Assembly (NCBI GenBank): GCA_036387475.1
Contig: DASVTR010000010.1
Coordinates: 62,001 to 126,000 of the forward strand
Length of the DNA: 64,000 bases
Origin: DASVTR01 sp036387475
GTDB lineage: Bacteria > Acidobacteriota > Blastocatellia > Pyrinomonadales > Pyrinomonadaceae
Direction: 5' to 3'
The stretch's first letter is position 1, and every line of letters begins with the position of its first letter. The notes under the pieces are model-generated. The model had not been told where the DNA came from. It was given only the letters and a program-made list of their open reading frames with translations, and did not search any database. The position numbers were made by a program, and so were the translations under genes. Shown here one piece after another: positions 34,483 to 43,163 of this stretch.

Positions 34483-36072
34483 TCATTTTTGCGGAGCGGG
34501 GAGAGTGTCTGCGCTCATCAACGCCACCAGGGGCACAAACGGCAGCGCCTCTCTCAGGCTCGGTTGGGAAAAGCTGATCGTGCTGTTCGTTGACGGAAGC
34601 TCGACGGGCGTGGCAACAGGCTTCGTCGCAGGTGCTTCCGGCTTAGCATCGGGCGCGTGTTGAGTCGCCCCGCCGCCGGTCGAATAACCGCTCTTGCCCT
34701 GTATGCCTTCGCCCTTCGGCTCGACGCCGAGCGGCGTCGCGCGTATGCCGTCGATGCCGCGCATCTGCGGAATATCGTCCGGGCTGATGGGCTTGACCAG
34801 ATGCGCCGTCACAATAAACATCAACTCGGTCTCGTTCTTTTGATACTGCTTCGATTTGAACAGGTTACCAAGAATGGGGATGTCGCCGATGACCGGCACT
34901 TTGGAGAGCGTGCGCGATTCTGAATTATCAAGCAGGCCCGCCAGCGCGAAGCTCTGTCCGTCGCGCAGTTCGATTCCAGTCTTGGCGCGGCGCGTCTTAA
35001 GGCCCGGAATCACGAAGCCGTCGAATTTGACGCCGTTGGAGAAATCAATCGTCGAGACTTCCGGCTCAAGCTCAAGGCGAATGTGGTCTTCATCAATAAT
35101 CGTCGGCTTGAAATTCAGCTTGACGCCGTATTCCTTCCAGACGATGGTGACGATTGTGCGCGTGCCGTCGGATTGCACGATGGGCACTGGGAATTCACCG
35201 CCCGCGAGAAAGCTTGCCTGTTGTCCATCCATAGCGATGACGTTCGGCTCCGCCAGCGAGCGAACAGCGCCCTGAGTTTGCAGCAGGCGCAGCATCCCAA
35301 GCATGTTACCGCCCATCACCAGGACGTTGAGTGCGCTGCCCGTGAGAACGCCGCCGAGCACGCCGCCGCCGACCGAGCCGCTTGGGTTGATAGGACTATT
35401 AAGAGCGCTTGGGCCTGTGCCGCCGTTGATGTAGCCGCCGCGACCGGGCGCACCCTGGACTCCGTAGGAAGTACCGAAATCTTTCATGCGATTCTTGCTC
35501 ACTTCCGCCACGCGCACCTGCAACTGCACCTGCTTCACGCCCTTCTCCGGCGACGAAAGCATGTTGACAGACTTGAAGCCTGCGGCTTCGACAACCGATT
35601 GCACGCGCGACGCCGTGATCGGGTCTGTGACGCTGCCGGAGATGACAACAGAGCCGTTGGCCTGGCTCAAGCGTATGTCGTCTTTCGGAAAGAGCGCGCG
35701 TATCTGCGAATCAATCAAAGAGAGATTGGCGCGGACGAAAACGTCGAAGACGATGAACTGTCCGCCCGCTTGCTCCCAGGCGATGAAGTTGACCTGTCCG
35801 AAAGCCTTGCCGTTGACCAACACCTGATCCGGCGCAACCAGCACGGCTTCCGCAATCTCAGGATTCGATACGGAGAAACGTCCGATCGGACGATCAAAGT
35901 TGATGACGCGCGATTGGCCCACGAGAACATTGACGGGCACGGCTTCCTTGTTGCGCTCGAAAGAAGCGCTGTAGGAAGTCTCCTGCGCGCGAACGGAGAG
36001 CGCGGCGGCGGACATCATCATCGCCGCACAAAGAAGGATGATGAGGCGTGCAATTGGGTAACGGGTCTGCAT
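34483..36072 (-). CDS. Tad secretin (RcpA/CpaC)
   Basis: A 529-residue outer-membrane secretin. After the signal peptide the BON-like N domain contains SRVINFDRPIGRFSVSNPEI and SGSVTDPITASRVQSVVEAA. The secretin core has NVIAMDGQQASFLAGGEFPV, ELRDGQSFALAGLLDN and the end motif KVPVIGDIPILGNLF. The C-terminal tail is Pro/Ala/Thr-rich. It forms the outer-membrane channel for the Flp pilus. AAAGGAG precedes ATG 36072. It is encoded right after CpaB, as in other Tad loci. Confidence 0.94.
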   Translation of the reverse strand: MQTRYPIARLIILLCAAMMMSAAALSVRAQETSYSASFERNKEAVPVNVLVGQSRVINFDRPIGRFSVSNPEIAEAVLVAPDQVLVNGKAFGQVNFIAWEQAGGQFIVFDVFVRANLSLIDSQIRALFPKDDIRLSQANGSVVISGSVTDPITASRVQSVVEAAGFKSVNMLSSPEKGVKQVQLQVRVAEVSKNRMKDFGTSYGVQGAPGRGGYINGGTGPSALNSPINPSGSVGGGVLGGVLTGSALNVLVMGGNMLGMLRLLQTQGAVRSLAEPNVIAMDGQQASFLAGGEFPVPIVQSDGTRTIVTIVWKEYGVKLNFKPTIIDEDHIRLELEPEVSTIDFSNGVKFDGFVIPGLKTRRAKTGIELRDGQSFALAGLLDNSESRTLSKVPVIGDIPILGNLFKSKQYQKNETELMFIVTAHLVKPISPDDIPQMRGIDGIRATPLGVEPKGEGIQGKSGYSTGGGATQHAPDAKPEAPATKPVATPVELPSTNSTISFSQPSLREALPFVPLVALMSADTLPAPQK

Positions 36073-36104
36073 AATAAAAGCTCCTTTGGGTGGCGAAGAA
36101 GTAA

Positions 36105-36206
36105 TCAGTTTTTAGTTTTCAGTTTTCAGTTTTCAGTAACAGCAAGCACTCAGCAATCGGCCATCAGCTTTTAACCGGAAACTGAAAACCGAGAACTGCA
36201 AACTGT
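36105..36206. repeat. 7-bp-unit inverted repeat (CAGTTTT type)
   Basis: The left arm has cagtttt, tagtttt, cagtttt, cagtttt, cagt. The right arm has aaactga, aaaccga, gaactgc, aaactg. It lies between the secretin and cpaB genes and ends at the cpaB stop codon. Confidence 0.82.
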
Positions 36207-37144
36207 TATTCAGGAAAATCCACGCTCCGCTTTTTTCCGGCTTCGATCATCTCGACCGAAGAGCGCGGGGGTGGCGGCGGAGCGGGCGCGGTTGTGACAG
36301 GCGCGATGGGCTGAATGTCGACGTAAGTCTCTGTGCGAACGCGCGTGCGTCGCGGCGCGGCAGCAGGCTTTGCATCAGTCTTCGGTTGCTCGCTCTTGAG
36401 TGAGCCGGGGTCGGGGATGGGCGTCGCGCTCTCGCCTGAAAGCAGACGGCGCTTGTCCATGCCGGTGGTCTGCGAGTCGCCCTGGTCAATCTGGTTGCGC
36501 ATGACGAGTTGCAGCTTGCCTTCGTTGGAAGCCAGCGCGAGCTTCTCGGCCTGCTCCGGCGTGACTTGCAGCGTCACGGCCTTGACCGTGTTCGCCTCGC
36601 GCTCGTCCTTCGGGTGGTCTATGTTCTGGCCGTTAGCCAGCACCTTGATGTTTTGCAGGACGATCTTTGAGATCGGGTCTTGATTAGTAGCCTTGTCCGG
36701 CGGATTGATGACGACGACGACATCAACGGTCGCTCCCGGCTGGATGAAGCCGGAAATGCCAGCCGCGTCGTCGACCTTGACCGTCATCGCGCGATAGCCT
36801 TCGGGGATGACGGACGACAAGCCGCCCGCAGTGCCTTCGGGCGCGAGCTTGGTATCGGTAATGGTTTCGCGTATAGCGATGTTGACGACAGCGACGCGAC
36901 CGACCAGCTTGTCAACGGATTCAAAAGTGCCGTCGGGCGTCGTGCCTGCCGGGACTTGAACCGTCTCGACCTGCTCGGCGATGATTTTCGTCCCCAGCGG
37001 AATCTCGACTTTCGCCACCACGACGGTGTTCAAATTCTTCGCATAAGCCTGCGCGCCCGAAAGGTAGCGGCTAACGCTAACGGCGGCGAGCAATCCGAAA
37101 ATCAGCGCGCCGGTCAGGACGATCAAAAAACGTTTGTTACGCAT
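36206..37144 (-). CDS. cpaB: Pilus assembly protein CpaB/RcpC
   Basis: A 312-residue protein with one N-terminal membrane helix (FLIVLTGALIFGLLAAVSV), a SAF domain (VVVAKVEIPLGTKIIAEQVE) and the RcpC core (PEGYRAMTVKVDDAAGISGF, PGATVDVVVVI, LQNIKVLANGQNI, VTLQVTPEQAEKLALA). The C terminus is low complexity, rich in Pro, Ala and Arg. CpaB supports secretin assembly and may bind peptidoglycan through the SAF domain. MRNKRFLIVL at 37144 is the start, with GGAGAA upstream. Confidence 0.92.
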   Translation of the reverse strand: MRNKRFLIVLTGALIFGLLAAVSVSRYLSGAQAYAKNLNTVVVAKVEIPLGTKIIAEQVETVQVPAGTTPDGTFESVDKLVGRVAVVNIAIRETITDTKLAPEGTAGGLSSVIPEGYRAMTVKVDDAAGISGFIQPGATVDVVVVINPPDKATNQDPISKIVLQNIKVLANGQNIDHPKDEREANTVKAVTLQVTPEQAEKLALASNEGKLQLVMRNQIDQGDSQTTGMDKRRLLSGESATPIPDPGSLKSEQPKTDAKPAAAPRRTRVRTETYVDIQPIAPVTTAPAPPPPPRSSVEMIEAGKKRSVDFPE

Positions 37145-37200
37145 CGCAGTATTCTCCGTTTCCGAAATCAAAAGGGTTCGCAGTCCCTCGCGCGCTCAGT

Positions 37201-37728
37201 TCAAGCGCGAAAGATTGCCAGCGATATAAGACTGCCAAAGGTGATCGCCACGCCGTAGGGAATCGTCAGCCGACGATCAGCCGGCACGGCAAAGCGCGGC
37301 ATCTGCCATCCGGGCAAAAGGCCCATCAAAATTTGCAGGACGCGCTGCATCGTGTCGCGGATAGCGCCCGCGCGCAGCATCAGGCAAACAGCCAACAGGC
37401 CGCCCGTCAGGATGACGATGAAAAAGGTCGGGAGCACTAAGTGTGCGCCCATCACCGAGCCGATGGCGGCAAACAGCTTCACGTCGCCCGCGCCCATCGC
37501 GCCGAAGACGTGCAGGATAAACATTAGTGTGAAAGCGAAGATGCAGCCGCCGAGGCTCGCCATTGCGCCACGCAGACCGCCGAAGATAATGTTGATGACG
37601 AGGCCGCTGGCGAGCGTAGCCAGCACATAGGCGTTGGGGATGCGCCGGTAGCGCACGTCGTAATAAGTAATGATGACTGCCAGCGGAATCAATAATGCGC
37701 AACTGACAATGACGAGAGGGCTGGACAT
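37201..37728 (-). CDS. Prepilin peptidase TadV/CpaA
   Basis: A 175-residue aspartic prepilin peptidase, only the short catalytic A24 domain. The first catalytic Asp is in TYYDVRYRRIPN at about residue 24 and the second is in the GxGD motif FGAMGAGDVKLFAAIG near residue 82. About five membrane helices are visible. It would process the two Flp pilins, whose genes are directly upstream, and the TadE/TadG pseudopilins. Confidence 0.92.
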   Translation of the reverse strand: MSSPLVIVSCALLIPLAVIITYYDVRYRRIPNAYVLATLASGLVINIIFGGLRGAMASLGGCIFAFTLMFILHVFGAMGAGDVKLFAAIGSVMGAHLVLPTFFIVILTGGLLAVCLMLRAGAIRDTMQRVLQILMGLLPGWQMPRFAVPADRRLTIPYGVAITFGSLISLAIFRA

Positions 37729-37808
37729 CTGTTTGAACCTTAATCCGAAATAGCTCGGATGCTATTGATTTGTAAGAGTGACCCTGCTTGAAGCGATTGC
37801 TTGATGAC

Positions 37809-37871
37809 AAAAGTGGGAGGCGCGCCTTCGGGCTGCTTATCAGGCGGCACGAAAGCGCGCCCTCCGCTTTT
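37809..37871 (-). terminator. Hairpin between flp genes and tadV
   Basis: AAAAGTGGGAGGCGCGC and GCGCGCCCTCCGCTTTT are nearly complementary, with T-rich ends. Read on the minus strand it comes 14 bases after the flp1 stop. It probably acts as a leaky terminator giving much more pilin than assembly-protein mRNA. Confidence 0.65.
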
Positions 37872-37885
37872 CAAGTGATTGTCAA

Positions 37886-38041
37886 TTAGACAATCTTGGT
37901 AGCCAGTTCGTTGATCTTGGCTCCGATGTTTGTTCCGAGTAGTTGGAAGGCAGCGACGGCAGCGAGTGCGACCAGCGCGGCGGCAACAGCGTACTCGGAC
38001 AATTCAAGTCCGGTTTCGTCACGAAGAAATTTCTTTATCAC
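37886..38041 (-). CDS. flp: Flp-type major pilin 1
   Basis: A 51-residue prepilin, starting at GTG 38041 with AAAGGAG upstream. It reads MIKKFLRDETG, cleavage after Gly11, then LELSEYAVAAALVALAAVAA with Glu+5 and Tyr+6 as required for Flp processing, and a polar end (NIGAKINELATKIV). Together with the next gene it supplies the pilus subunit. It is near-identical in the helix to the second pilin and differs in the exposed tail. Confidence 0.93.
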   Translation of the reverse strand: MIKKFLRDETGLELSEYAVAAALVALAAVAAFQLLGTNIGAKINELATKIV

Positions 38042-38066
38042 TTCGAACTCCTTTACGGACGAGCGG

Positions 38067-38222
38067 CTATTTGATGGTGTTGGCGAGTGAATTGATCTTG
38101 GTGCCGATGTTCGTACCCAGCAACTGGAAGGCAGCGACGGCAGCCAGCGCAACCAGCGCGGCGGCGACGGCGTATTCCGAAAGCTCAAGACCTGTTTCAT
38201 CGCGGAAGAATCTCTTAATCAT
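38067..38222 (-). CDS. flp: Flp-type major pilin 2
   Basis: A 51-residue prepilin, starting at ATG 38222 with AAAGGAG nine bases upstream. It begins MIKRFFRDETG and, after the Gly, LELSEYAVAAALVALAAVAA. It ends NIGTKINSLANTIK. Protein differences from pilin 1 are confined to the leader and the last ten or so residues, while many codons differ silently. This suggests an old duplication under strong purifying selection. It is the first of the two pilin genes in the transcript. Confidence 0.93.
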   Translation of the reverse strand: MIKRFFRDETGLELSEYAVAAALVALAAVAAFQLLGTNIGTKINSLANTIK

Positions 38223-38323
38223 CGTGGTTTGCTCCTTTAGAAGTGTGGTTGATGGTTGAGGGTTAAGCCCGACTGGCCTTTGCGCGCTTGCCTCGCGCGG
38301 GCCGCCCGGACAGTTAAAAAACT

Positions 38324-38608
38324 TCAGTAGCCGAGACCGATTACGGAAGCGTCTGCGGACTTTGCCTGCCTATTTGTTTCGGCTGACAACTGATGATTGC
38401 GCTTTGCTCTGGCCGTGCGTTGGCCCAGACCGTTGACGATGCTGGCAACTGCTCCGCCGAAGGCGAGAGCCATTAACAGCAAATCGTCCTGTGTGCTCTC
38501 TGCGAGCGCGACAGCGCGTGCGCCGACAATCAGGGCGACGGCGAAAAACGGCGCGACCAATGCGACGCCGACGAGCGATAAGAGCATTCTGGTAGTGACT
38601 GCTTTCAT
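38324..38608 (-). CDS. Small membrane protein upstream of the pilin genes
   Basis: A 94-residue protein starting MKAVTTRMLLSLVG. It has two hydrophobic segments (MLLSLVGVALVAPFFAVALIV and DDLLLMALAFGGAVASIV) and a basic, Gln/Arg-rich tail (RTARAKRNHQLSAETNRQAK). It is 101 bp upstream of the first flp gene on the same strand, with the putative sigma-54 promoter just upstream. No family is recognised. A role in pilus biogenesis is inferred from position. Confidence 0.6.
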   Translation of the reverse strand: MKAVTTRMLLSLVGVALVAPFFAVALIVGARAVALAESTQDDLLLMALAFGGAVASIVNGLGQRTARAKRNHQLSAETNRQAKSADASVIGLGY

Positions 38609-39009
38609 AATCTTTATTTCTCGCCTCCCCGGTCTTCGATTGCGACGCCTTTCATGCTTCGCGGACACACGCTCTATTACAAGGCGCGTGCCGCAAGCGT
38701 CGCGTGCGAGAAAAGTTCGATTATTAAAGGGTTTTGAGGAAAGAAGAGGTTTTCGGCCTGTCGCCCCGCGTTGACAAATTATTGCTGGCCGACTCTGCTG
38801 CCAGCCGTCACGCGCGCTGAAGAAATCAATTCTGCTCAGGCTTTTTTAATTGTCGCCGCCAGTTGACAACGATTATGCAAGCTTTCAACCATCGGCTACG
38901 TTTCAGCTTTGAGCGCACGAATGCCTACAGCTTTTTCAAGCCGTGTGGCGAAAGGTAACCTGGCGCGGCGTGTAAGTAAGGAGAGGGAAAGAAGGGAAAG
39001 AAAGGTTCT
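38609..39009. other. 400-bp region upstream of the Tad locus
   Basis: No gene is seen. It contains the sigma-54-like element at 38679-38692. Near 38975-39005 there is a purine-rich run of short G/A repeats before the M50 gene's stop. It is probably the control region of the pilus operon. Confidence 0.45.
38679..38692 (-). promoter_or_regulatory. Putative sigma-54 (-24/-12) promoter of the pilus operon
   Basis: On the minus strand GGCACG-CGCC-TTGT matches the sigma-54 consensus GGCACG-N4-TTGC at all positions except the last base. The spacing between the GG and the -12 dinucleotide is right. It is about 70 bp upstream of the small membrane protein and 460 bp upstream of flp. A sigma-54 activator gene lies at 39589-41142. 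The mismatch at -12 lowers confidence. Confidence 0.4.
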
Positions 39010-39504
39010 TTACAAATGTCGCACTATCTGAAAGACGAAGAGCGCGAGGCTCAGGCTGCTGCCCGCGATGGTGAAAGTCCATTCCACAACAGCGCTCTTG
39101 CGGCGCAGCAACGCGCGCAGCATCACCATCCCACACTTCCAGCCGTCCTGCTGGTAGAGCGGCAGCAGGTTTGTTGCAGCCAGCAACAGATTCATCTTAC
39201 TAAAACTTGTTCCGGCGCTCAGCGCAGCCGCAGTTGAGTTAACGATGATGCCCGCCAGCAAAACCAGTACCTGCTGGCTCAGCGGCCTGCGTTGTAACTC
39301 CGACATGTTCATGCGAATGTAAGCACCAATGGGCAGCGCGTGCAACTTGTACTCGATTGACGCGAAATGAAAACCCCAAACTCTGCGTCCCCATCCCAAG
39401 CCGAATTCACTGACAGGCACACGACAGGCTCGCGCGGCAAAGAGATGGCCCAGTTCGTGTATGAATAAAGCGACGATGAAAGAGAGAACGTAAGAGAGGA
39501 GCAT
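39010..39504 (-). CDS. M50-type membrane metallopeptidase-like protein
   Basis: A 164-residue membrane protein with zinc motif HELGH in IVALFIHELGHLFAARACRV at residue 16. The second conserved block is AATNLLPLYQQDGWK, which stands for the NxxPxxxxDG motif of site-2 proteases. There are three to four hydrophobic segments and no PDZ domain. It is small for the family. It may cleave a membrane-bound regulator. It lies 84 bp downstream of the sigma-54 activator on the same strand, so a regulatory pair is possible, but not shown. Confidence 0.8.
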   Translation of the reverse strand: MLLSYVLSFIVALFIHELGHLFAARACRVPVSEFGLGWGRRVWGFHFASIEYKLHALPIGAYIRMNMSELQRRPLSQQVLVLLAGIIVNSTAAALSAGTSFSKMNLLLAATNLLPLYQQDGWKCGMVMLRALLRRKSAVVEWTFTIAGSSLSLALFVFQIVRHL

Positions 39505-39588
39505 GTGGATGTGTTTCGAGGGCCGGTAGAAAAGAGTTTAATGAAGTCTGAGAAATAACCGACGGATGGCAAAGGAGTCGATGGTTAC

Positions 39589-41142
39589 TTATCTGTCTAC
39601 ACGCAACTGTAGACCCGGCTCTGTATCTTCCTGTAGAAAGTCGCCGACATCTATCGCCAACCGCTTCAATTTCTTATAAAGCGTCTGGCGCGAGCCGAGG
39701 CCCAGAGCATCAGCCGCCCGCGCCACATTACAATCGTGACGCCTGAGTGTTTCCGTGATGACTCGTCGCTCATAATCCTCAAGCAAGTTATCCAGATTCG
39801 AGCGCGACTTATCGGGTTGCAACAGAGCGCGGTCTTGTGCGGGCAAAATGCGGGGACTGAGATGCTCGACCCTTATGTAATCATCCTCGTCCGCATAAAG
39901 CACCAGGCGCTCGATCTCAGCCGCCAGCTCACGCACATTTCCAGGCCAGGAATAATTTTGCAGAGCGCGAATCGCTTCCGCTGCGATTCCTGCAATCGCA
40001 CGGTCGTTGCGCCGCGCATAGTAGGTCAGGAAATGTGAAATCAGCGCGGCGGTATCTTCAGGGCGCTCTCTGAGCGGCGGCACGTAGAGCGTCAACGCCG
40101 CGATGCGATAATACAAGTCCTGACGAAAGCGGCCCTCGCTGGCTTCACGTTCCAGATTCTTGTGCGTTGCTGCCAACACACGCACGTTGACTTTGCGCGG
40201 TGAGCGCTCGCCGAGCGTATGCACCTCGCCTTCCTGCAAGAATCTCAAGAGCTTCGGCTGTAGGGCCAACGGCAGGTCGCCGATCTCGTCCAGAAAAAGA
40301 GTGCCACCTTCGGCGGCGCGAATCATTCCCTCGTGATCTGCGTGCGCTCCTGTGAAAGCACCTTTTTTGTGACCGAAGAGCATGCTCTCGATTAAGTCTG
40401 CGGGAGCGGCTGTGCAGTTGAAGGGAATAAATTCGCCCGGCGAGCGGCGACTCAAGTGATGTACGGCGCGCGCGACGAGTTCCTTGCCTGTGCCTGATTC
40501 GCCCGTGATGAGAACCGTCGAATCGGAATCCTTTATTCGCTCGACCGCACGCGCGACCAAGGTCATCGCACGACTCGTGAAGATCATGCCCGGCAAAGAC
40601 GCGCTGGCTATGACGATGGCGGGCTGCTCTTTCTTAACTTTTTGATGCGCTCCGCGCAGAGCCAGATGAGCGTGCGCCAGCCTTGCTACATCCGTCAGTA
40701 TTCTCAGTTGCTTGGCCTGCTCTTCGGTCAAAGGGCGAACGTAGCGCCCGTAAATCGCCGAGCCTTCATGATGAATCGTCGGCGCGGTCAGCACCAGACA
40801 GAGAGTTCTATCCCCGGCCTTTATCTCCGTGCCTTCGCCAAACTGGCTGAGAGCAGCCGCCACGTCGCTCTCCGCTTCGACAATTTCGTCTGGATTAAGC
40901 CCCTCCGTCCATTTCAGCCGTGGGCGCTCCGCAAATTTCTGAGACCAGGTGGCGAGACCGTACGTTTGCGCCGTCGCGTCAATCATCAATGTCAATTTGA
41001 GCATTACTTCATATAACAATTCCGGGCCTGTCGTTGCTGCTCTGCAGAGCGCACGAACCATTGCCGCCAGCGGCAATTGGAACGACATGTTGGACTTGCT
41101 TTCGGAGGCTTCGGCTGTAAATGACTGCGGCGGAGTGGACAT
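39589..41142 (-). CDS. Sigma-54-dependent transcriptional activator
   Basis: A 517-residue activator. An N-terminal GAF-like sensory domain (about 25-170) is followed by the AAA+ domain: Walker A ITGESGTGKELVARAVHHLS, the sigma-54-contacting GAFTGA loop (KKGAFTGAHADHEG), Walker B GGTLFLDEIGDLPL, and an Arg-rich second region. A Fis-type helix-turn-helix is at the C terminus (NVARAADALGLGSRQTLYKK). There is no receiver domain, so it responds to a ligand or protein through GAF rather than to phosphorylation. It lies next to the Tad locus and may drive it. Confidence 0.93.
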   Translation of the reverse strand: MSTPPQSFTAEASESKSNMSFQLPLAAMVRALCRAATTGPELLYEVMLKLTLMIDATAQTYGLATWSQKFAERPRLKWTEGLNPDEIVEAESDVAAALSQFGEGTEIKAGDRTLCLVLTAPTIHHEGSAIYGRYVRPLTEEQAKQLRILTDVARLAHAHLALRGAHQKVKKEQPAIVIASASLPGMIFTSRAMTLVARAVERIKDSDSTVLITGESGTGKELVARAVHHLSRRSPGEFIPFNCTAAPADLIESMLFGHKKGAFTGAHADHEGMIRAAEGGTLFLDEIGDLPLALQPKLLRFLQEGEVHTLGERSPRKVNVRVLAATHKNLEREASEGRFRQDLYYRIAALTLYVPPLRERPEDTAALISHFLTYYARRNDRAIAGIAAEAIRALQNYSWPGNVRELAAEIERLVLYADEDDYIRVEHLSPRILPAQDRALLQPDKSRSNLDNLLEDYERRVITETLRRHDCNVARAADALGLGSRQTLYKKLKRLAIDVGDFLQEDTEPGLQLRVDR

Positions 41143-41756
41143 AGACCTTGCGCTTCCCCGGTGAATTCAATAATGACAATTTCAAGCCTGTTTGCTGCAA
41201 ACTGATGACTTGAAACAAGTTACGAATGACGAGGGGCAAGGTCTGACAGTGAATCGATAGAGATTCACCGCCAAAAGCTGAGCCGCTTGAGGCGACCCAA
41301 CTGGATGATAGACAGTCTATGCACAAGCGCTCGCAGTGTCAACAAAATTAAACAGCCCTCATCTTCACCGCTGAAAACCCGGTTCTGTTTTATCAGAGCG
41401 AGAGGATTTTCCACACTGTGAAAATCTTTTAACCCCCTATCCTCTTGTCTCTTATGGTCATCGAAGCTGGATGCCCACTTCGCGGATTTCCGTTCGCCAC
41501 CTGTTCGCCAAAGCAAACACTTAAGCCGCCTTACCTCATGTAAATGTTGAACTTAGCTCTCGAAGTCGTTGCAAAGAAATATCTTTACACGCTTCCGGCC
41601 ACATGCTACATTCCCGCCACTTTGCCGCTAACCGCTTGCAGGGCAAAGGATTAGTGACCGGGACGAGCACACGACCTTGTATGCTCTTCAGAAATAGGCA
41701 CACTATCTTGGGTGTCTAACGCAAAAAGCACAATTGACGGGACTGATTGGGCGATA
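41143..41756. other. 614-bp divergent intergenic region
   Basis: No convincing gene lies between the sigma-54 activator and the phosphohexomutase. It is less GC-rich in the middle. The only clear structure is the near-palindrome at 41405-41426. Short open frames on both strands have no homology look and no ribosome binding sites. Confidence 0.5.
41405..41426. promoter_or_regulatory. 22-bp near-palindrome
   Basis: GATTTTC-CACACTG-TGAAAATC is symmetrical except near its centre. Its length and symmetry fit a dimeric repressor or activator site. It lies 263 bp upstream of the sigma-54 activator start and 330 bp upstream of the phosphohexomutase. Confidence 0.35.
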
Positions 41757-43163
41757 ATGGCGATTCGATTTGGTACATCCGGCTGGCGCGCAGTAATCGC
41801 CGAAGATTTCACTTTTGCTGGCGTACGTATTGTCACACAAGCGATTTGTGAGCAATTGCGCGCTGGCGGAGCGCAGCCCGGCAGCCCCGTCATCGTTGGC
41901 TATGACACGCGCTTTCTTGGCGAAAAGTTTGCCGCCGAATCGGCTAAGGTTATTGTCAATCAAGGTTTTCGAGCTTTGCTCTGCGACCGACCGACGCCAA
42001 CGCCGACGATTTCACACGCGATTCGTAGCCAGCATGCTGCGGGAGGCATCAACTTTACGGCTTCTCATAATCCACCTGAGTATAACGGCATTAAGTTTTC
42101 CACGGCAGATGGCGCGCCTGCCTTGCCGGAGATTACGAAGCAGATAGAGCAATCAATCAGTCGGCTACAGGAAGGTGGCGGGCCGAGCGAGGAAAATCGG
42201 GCTGAAGGTAGTTCTGAATTATACGATCCCCTTCCCGCTTATCTTGATGACCTCGACGCTAAAGTTAACTTCGAGCAGATTGCGCGAACGCGTAAACCTT
42301 ATGCCTACGACCCGCTGTGGGGCACAGGGCGTGGCTATCTGGATGAGTGTTTGCGGCGTCATGGCGTCGAAGTCGAAACTATACACGACTGGCGCGACGT
42401 GATGTTCGGTGGCCGCTCGCCGGAGCCTGAGTCAAGCCATCTGGACGAACTGCGCGAGGCTGTCAGCAATAAGGGATGCGCGCTGGGCCTGGCAACCGAC
42501 GGTGACGGAGACCGTTTTGGCGTGGTTGATGAAAACGGCGCTTTTATCATGCCTAATCAACTGATCGCGATTCTCTTTGATTACCTGGCGGAGACGCGCG
42601 AGTGGAGTGGCGGCGTGGCCCGGTCTGTAGCGACCTCGCACCTTGTAGATCGTGTTGCGGAGGCTCGCGGCCTGCCGGTCTATGAGACGCCGGTCGGTTT
42701 CAAATTCATCGGAGAGTTAATCAATGAAAGCAAAATCATACTCGGCGGTGAAGAATCTGCGGGGATGTCAGTCCAAGGTCACTATCCGGAGAAAGATGGC
42801 ATCCTTGCGTGTTTGCTCGCAGCGGAGGCGGTCGCAACGCGCGGCGCGAGTTTGAGCGAACAACTCTCGGCGCTCGAACAGCGTGTCGGACACATCGCAT
42901 CGGGTAGGATTGGCGTTCGCTTAACGCCTGAGATAGCTGCCTCGCTGCCCGATAAGTTGAGAGAAGAGCCAGCGGAGATTGGCGGTCGGCGAATCGAGCG
43001 CGTGAACCGGCTGGACGGTGTGAAGTTTATTTTCGGGGACGGATCGTGGATGCTCTTGCGCCCTTCGGGTACGGAGCCGCTCGTCCGCGTTTATGCTGAA
43101 TCGGAATCGGATACAGAGATGGAGGTGCTCCTTGAACAAGGCCGCAAATACTTACTGGGTTGA
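41757..43163 (+). CDS. Phosphoglucomutase/phosphomannomutase family protein
   Basis: A 468-residue alpha-D-phosphohexomutase. The N terminus is MAIRFGTSGWRAVIAEDFTF. The active-site phosphoserine loop is NFTASHNPPEYNGIKF, the metal-binding loop ATDGDGDRFG, the sugar-binding loop GGEESAGMS and the phosphate-binding loop RPSGTEPLVRVYAE. ATG 41757 is preferred over the in-frame GTG at 41712 because it matches the usual N terminus. It interconverts hexose 1- and 6-phosphates for cell-wall or polysaccharide precursors. It overlaps the FtsB-like gene. Confidence 0.92.
   Translation: MAIRFGTSGWRAVIAEDFTFAGVRIVTQAICEQLRAGGAQPGSPVIVGYDTRFLGEKFAAESAKVIVNQGFRALLCDRPTPTPTISHAIRSQHAAGGINFTASHNPPEYNGIKFSTADGAPALPEITKQIEQSISRLQEGGGPSEENRAEGSSELYDPLPAYLDDLDAKVNFEQIARTRKPYAYDPLWGTGRGYLDECLRRHGVEVETIHDWRDVMFGGRSPEPESSHLDELREAVSNKGCALGLATDGDGDRFGVVDENGAFIMPNQLIAILFDYLAETREWSGGVARSVATSHLVDRVAEARGLPVYETPVGFKFIGELINESKIILGGEESAGMSVQGHYPEKDGILACLLAAEAVATRGASLSEQLSALEQRVGHIASGRIGVRLTPEIAASLPDKLREEPAEIGGRRIERVNRLDGVKFIFGDGSWMLLRPSGTEPLVRVYAESESDTEMEVLLEQGRKYLLG

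Noticed and set aside
35083..36174. 363-codon plus-strand frame opposite the secretin gene
   Set aside because: Antisense to a gene with strong secretin motifs; composition is that of a codon shadow in GC-rich DNA.
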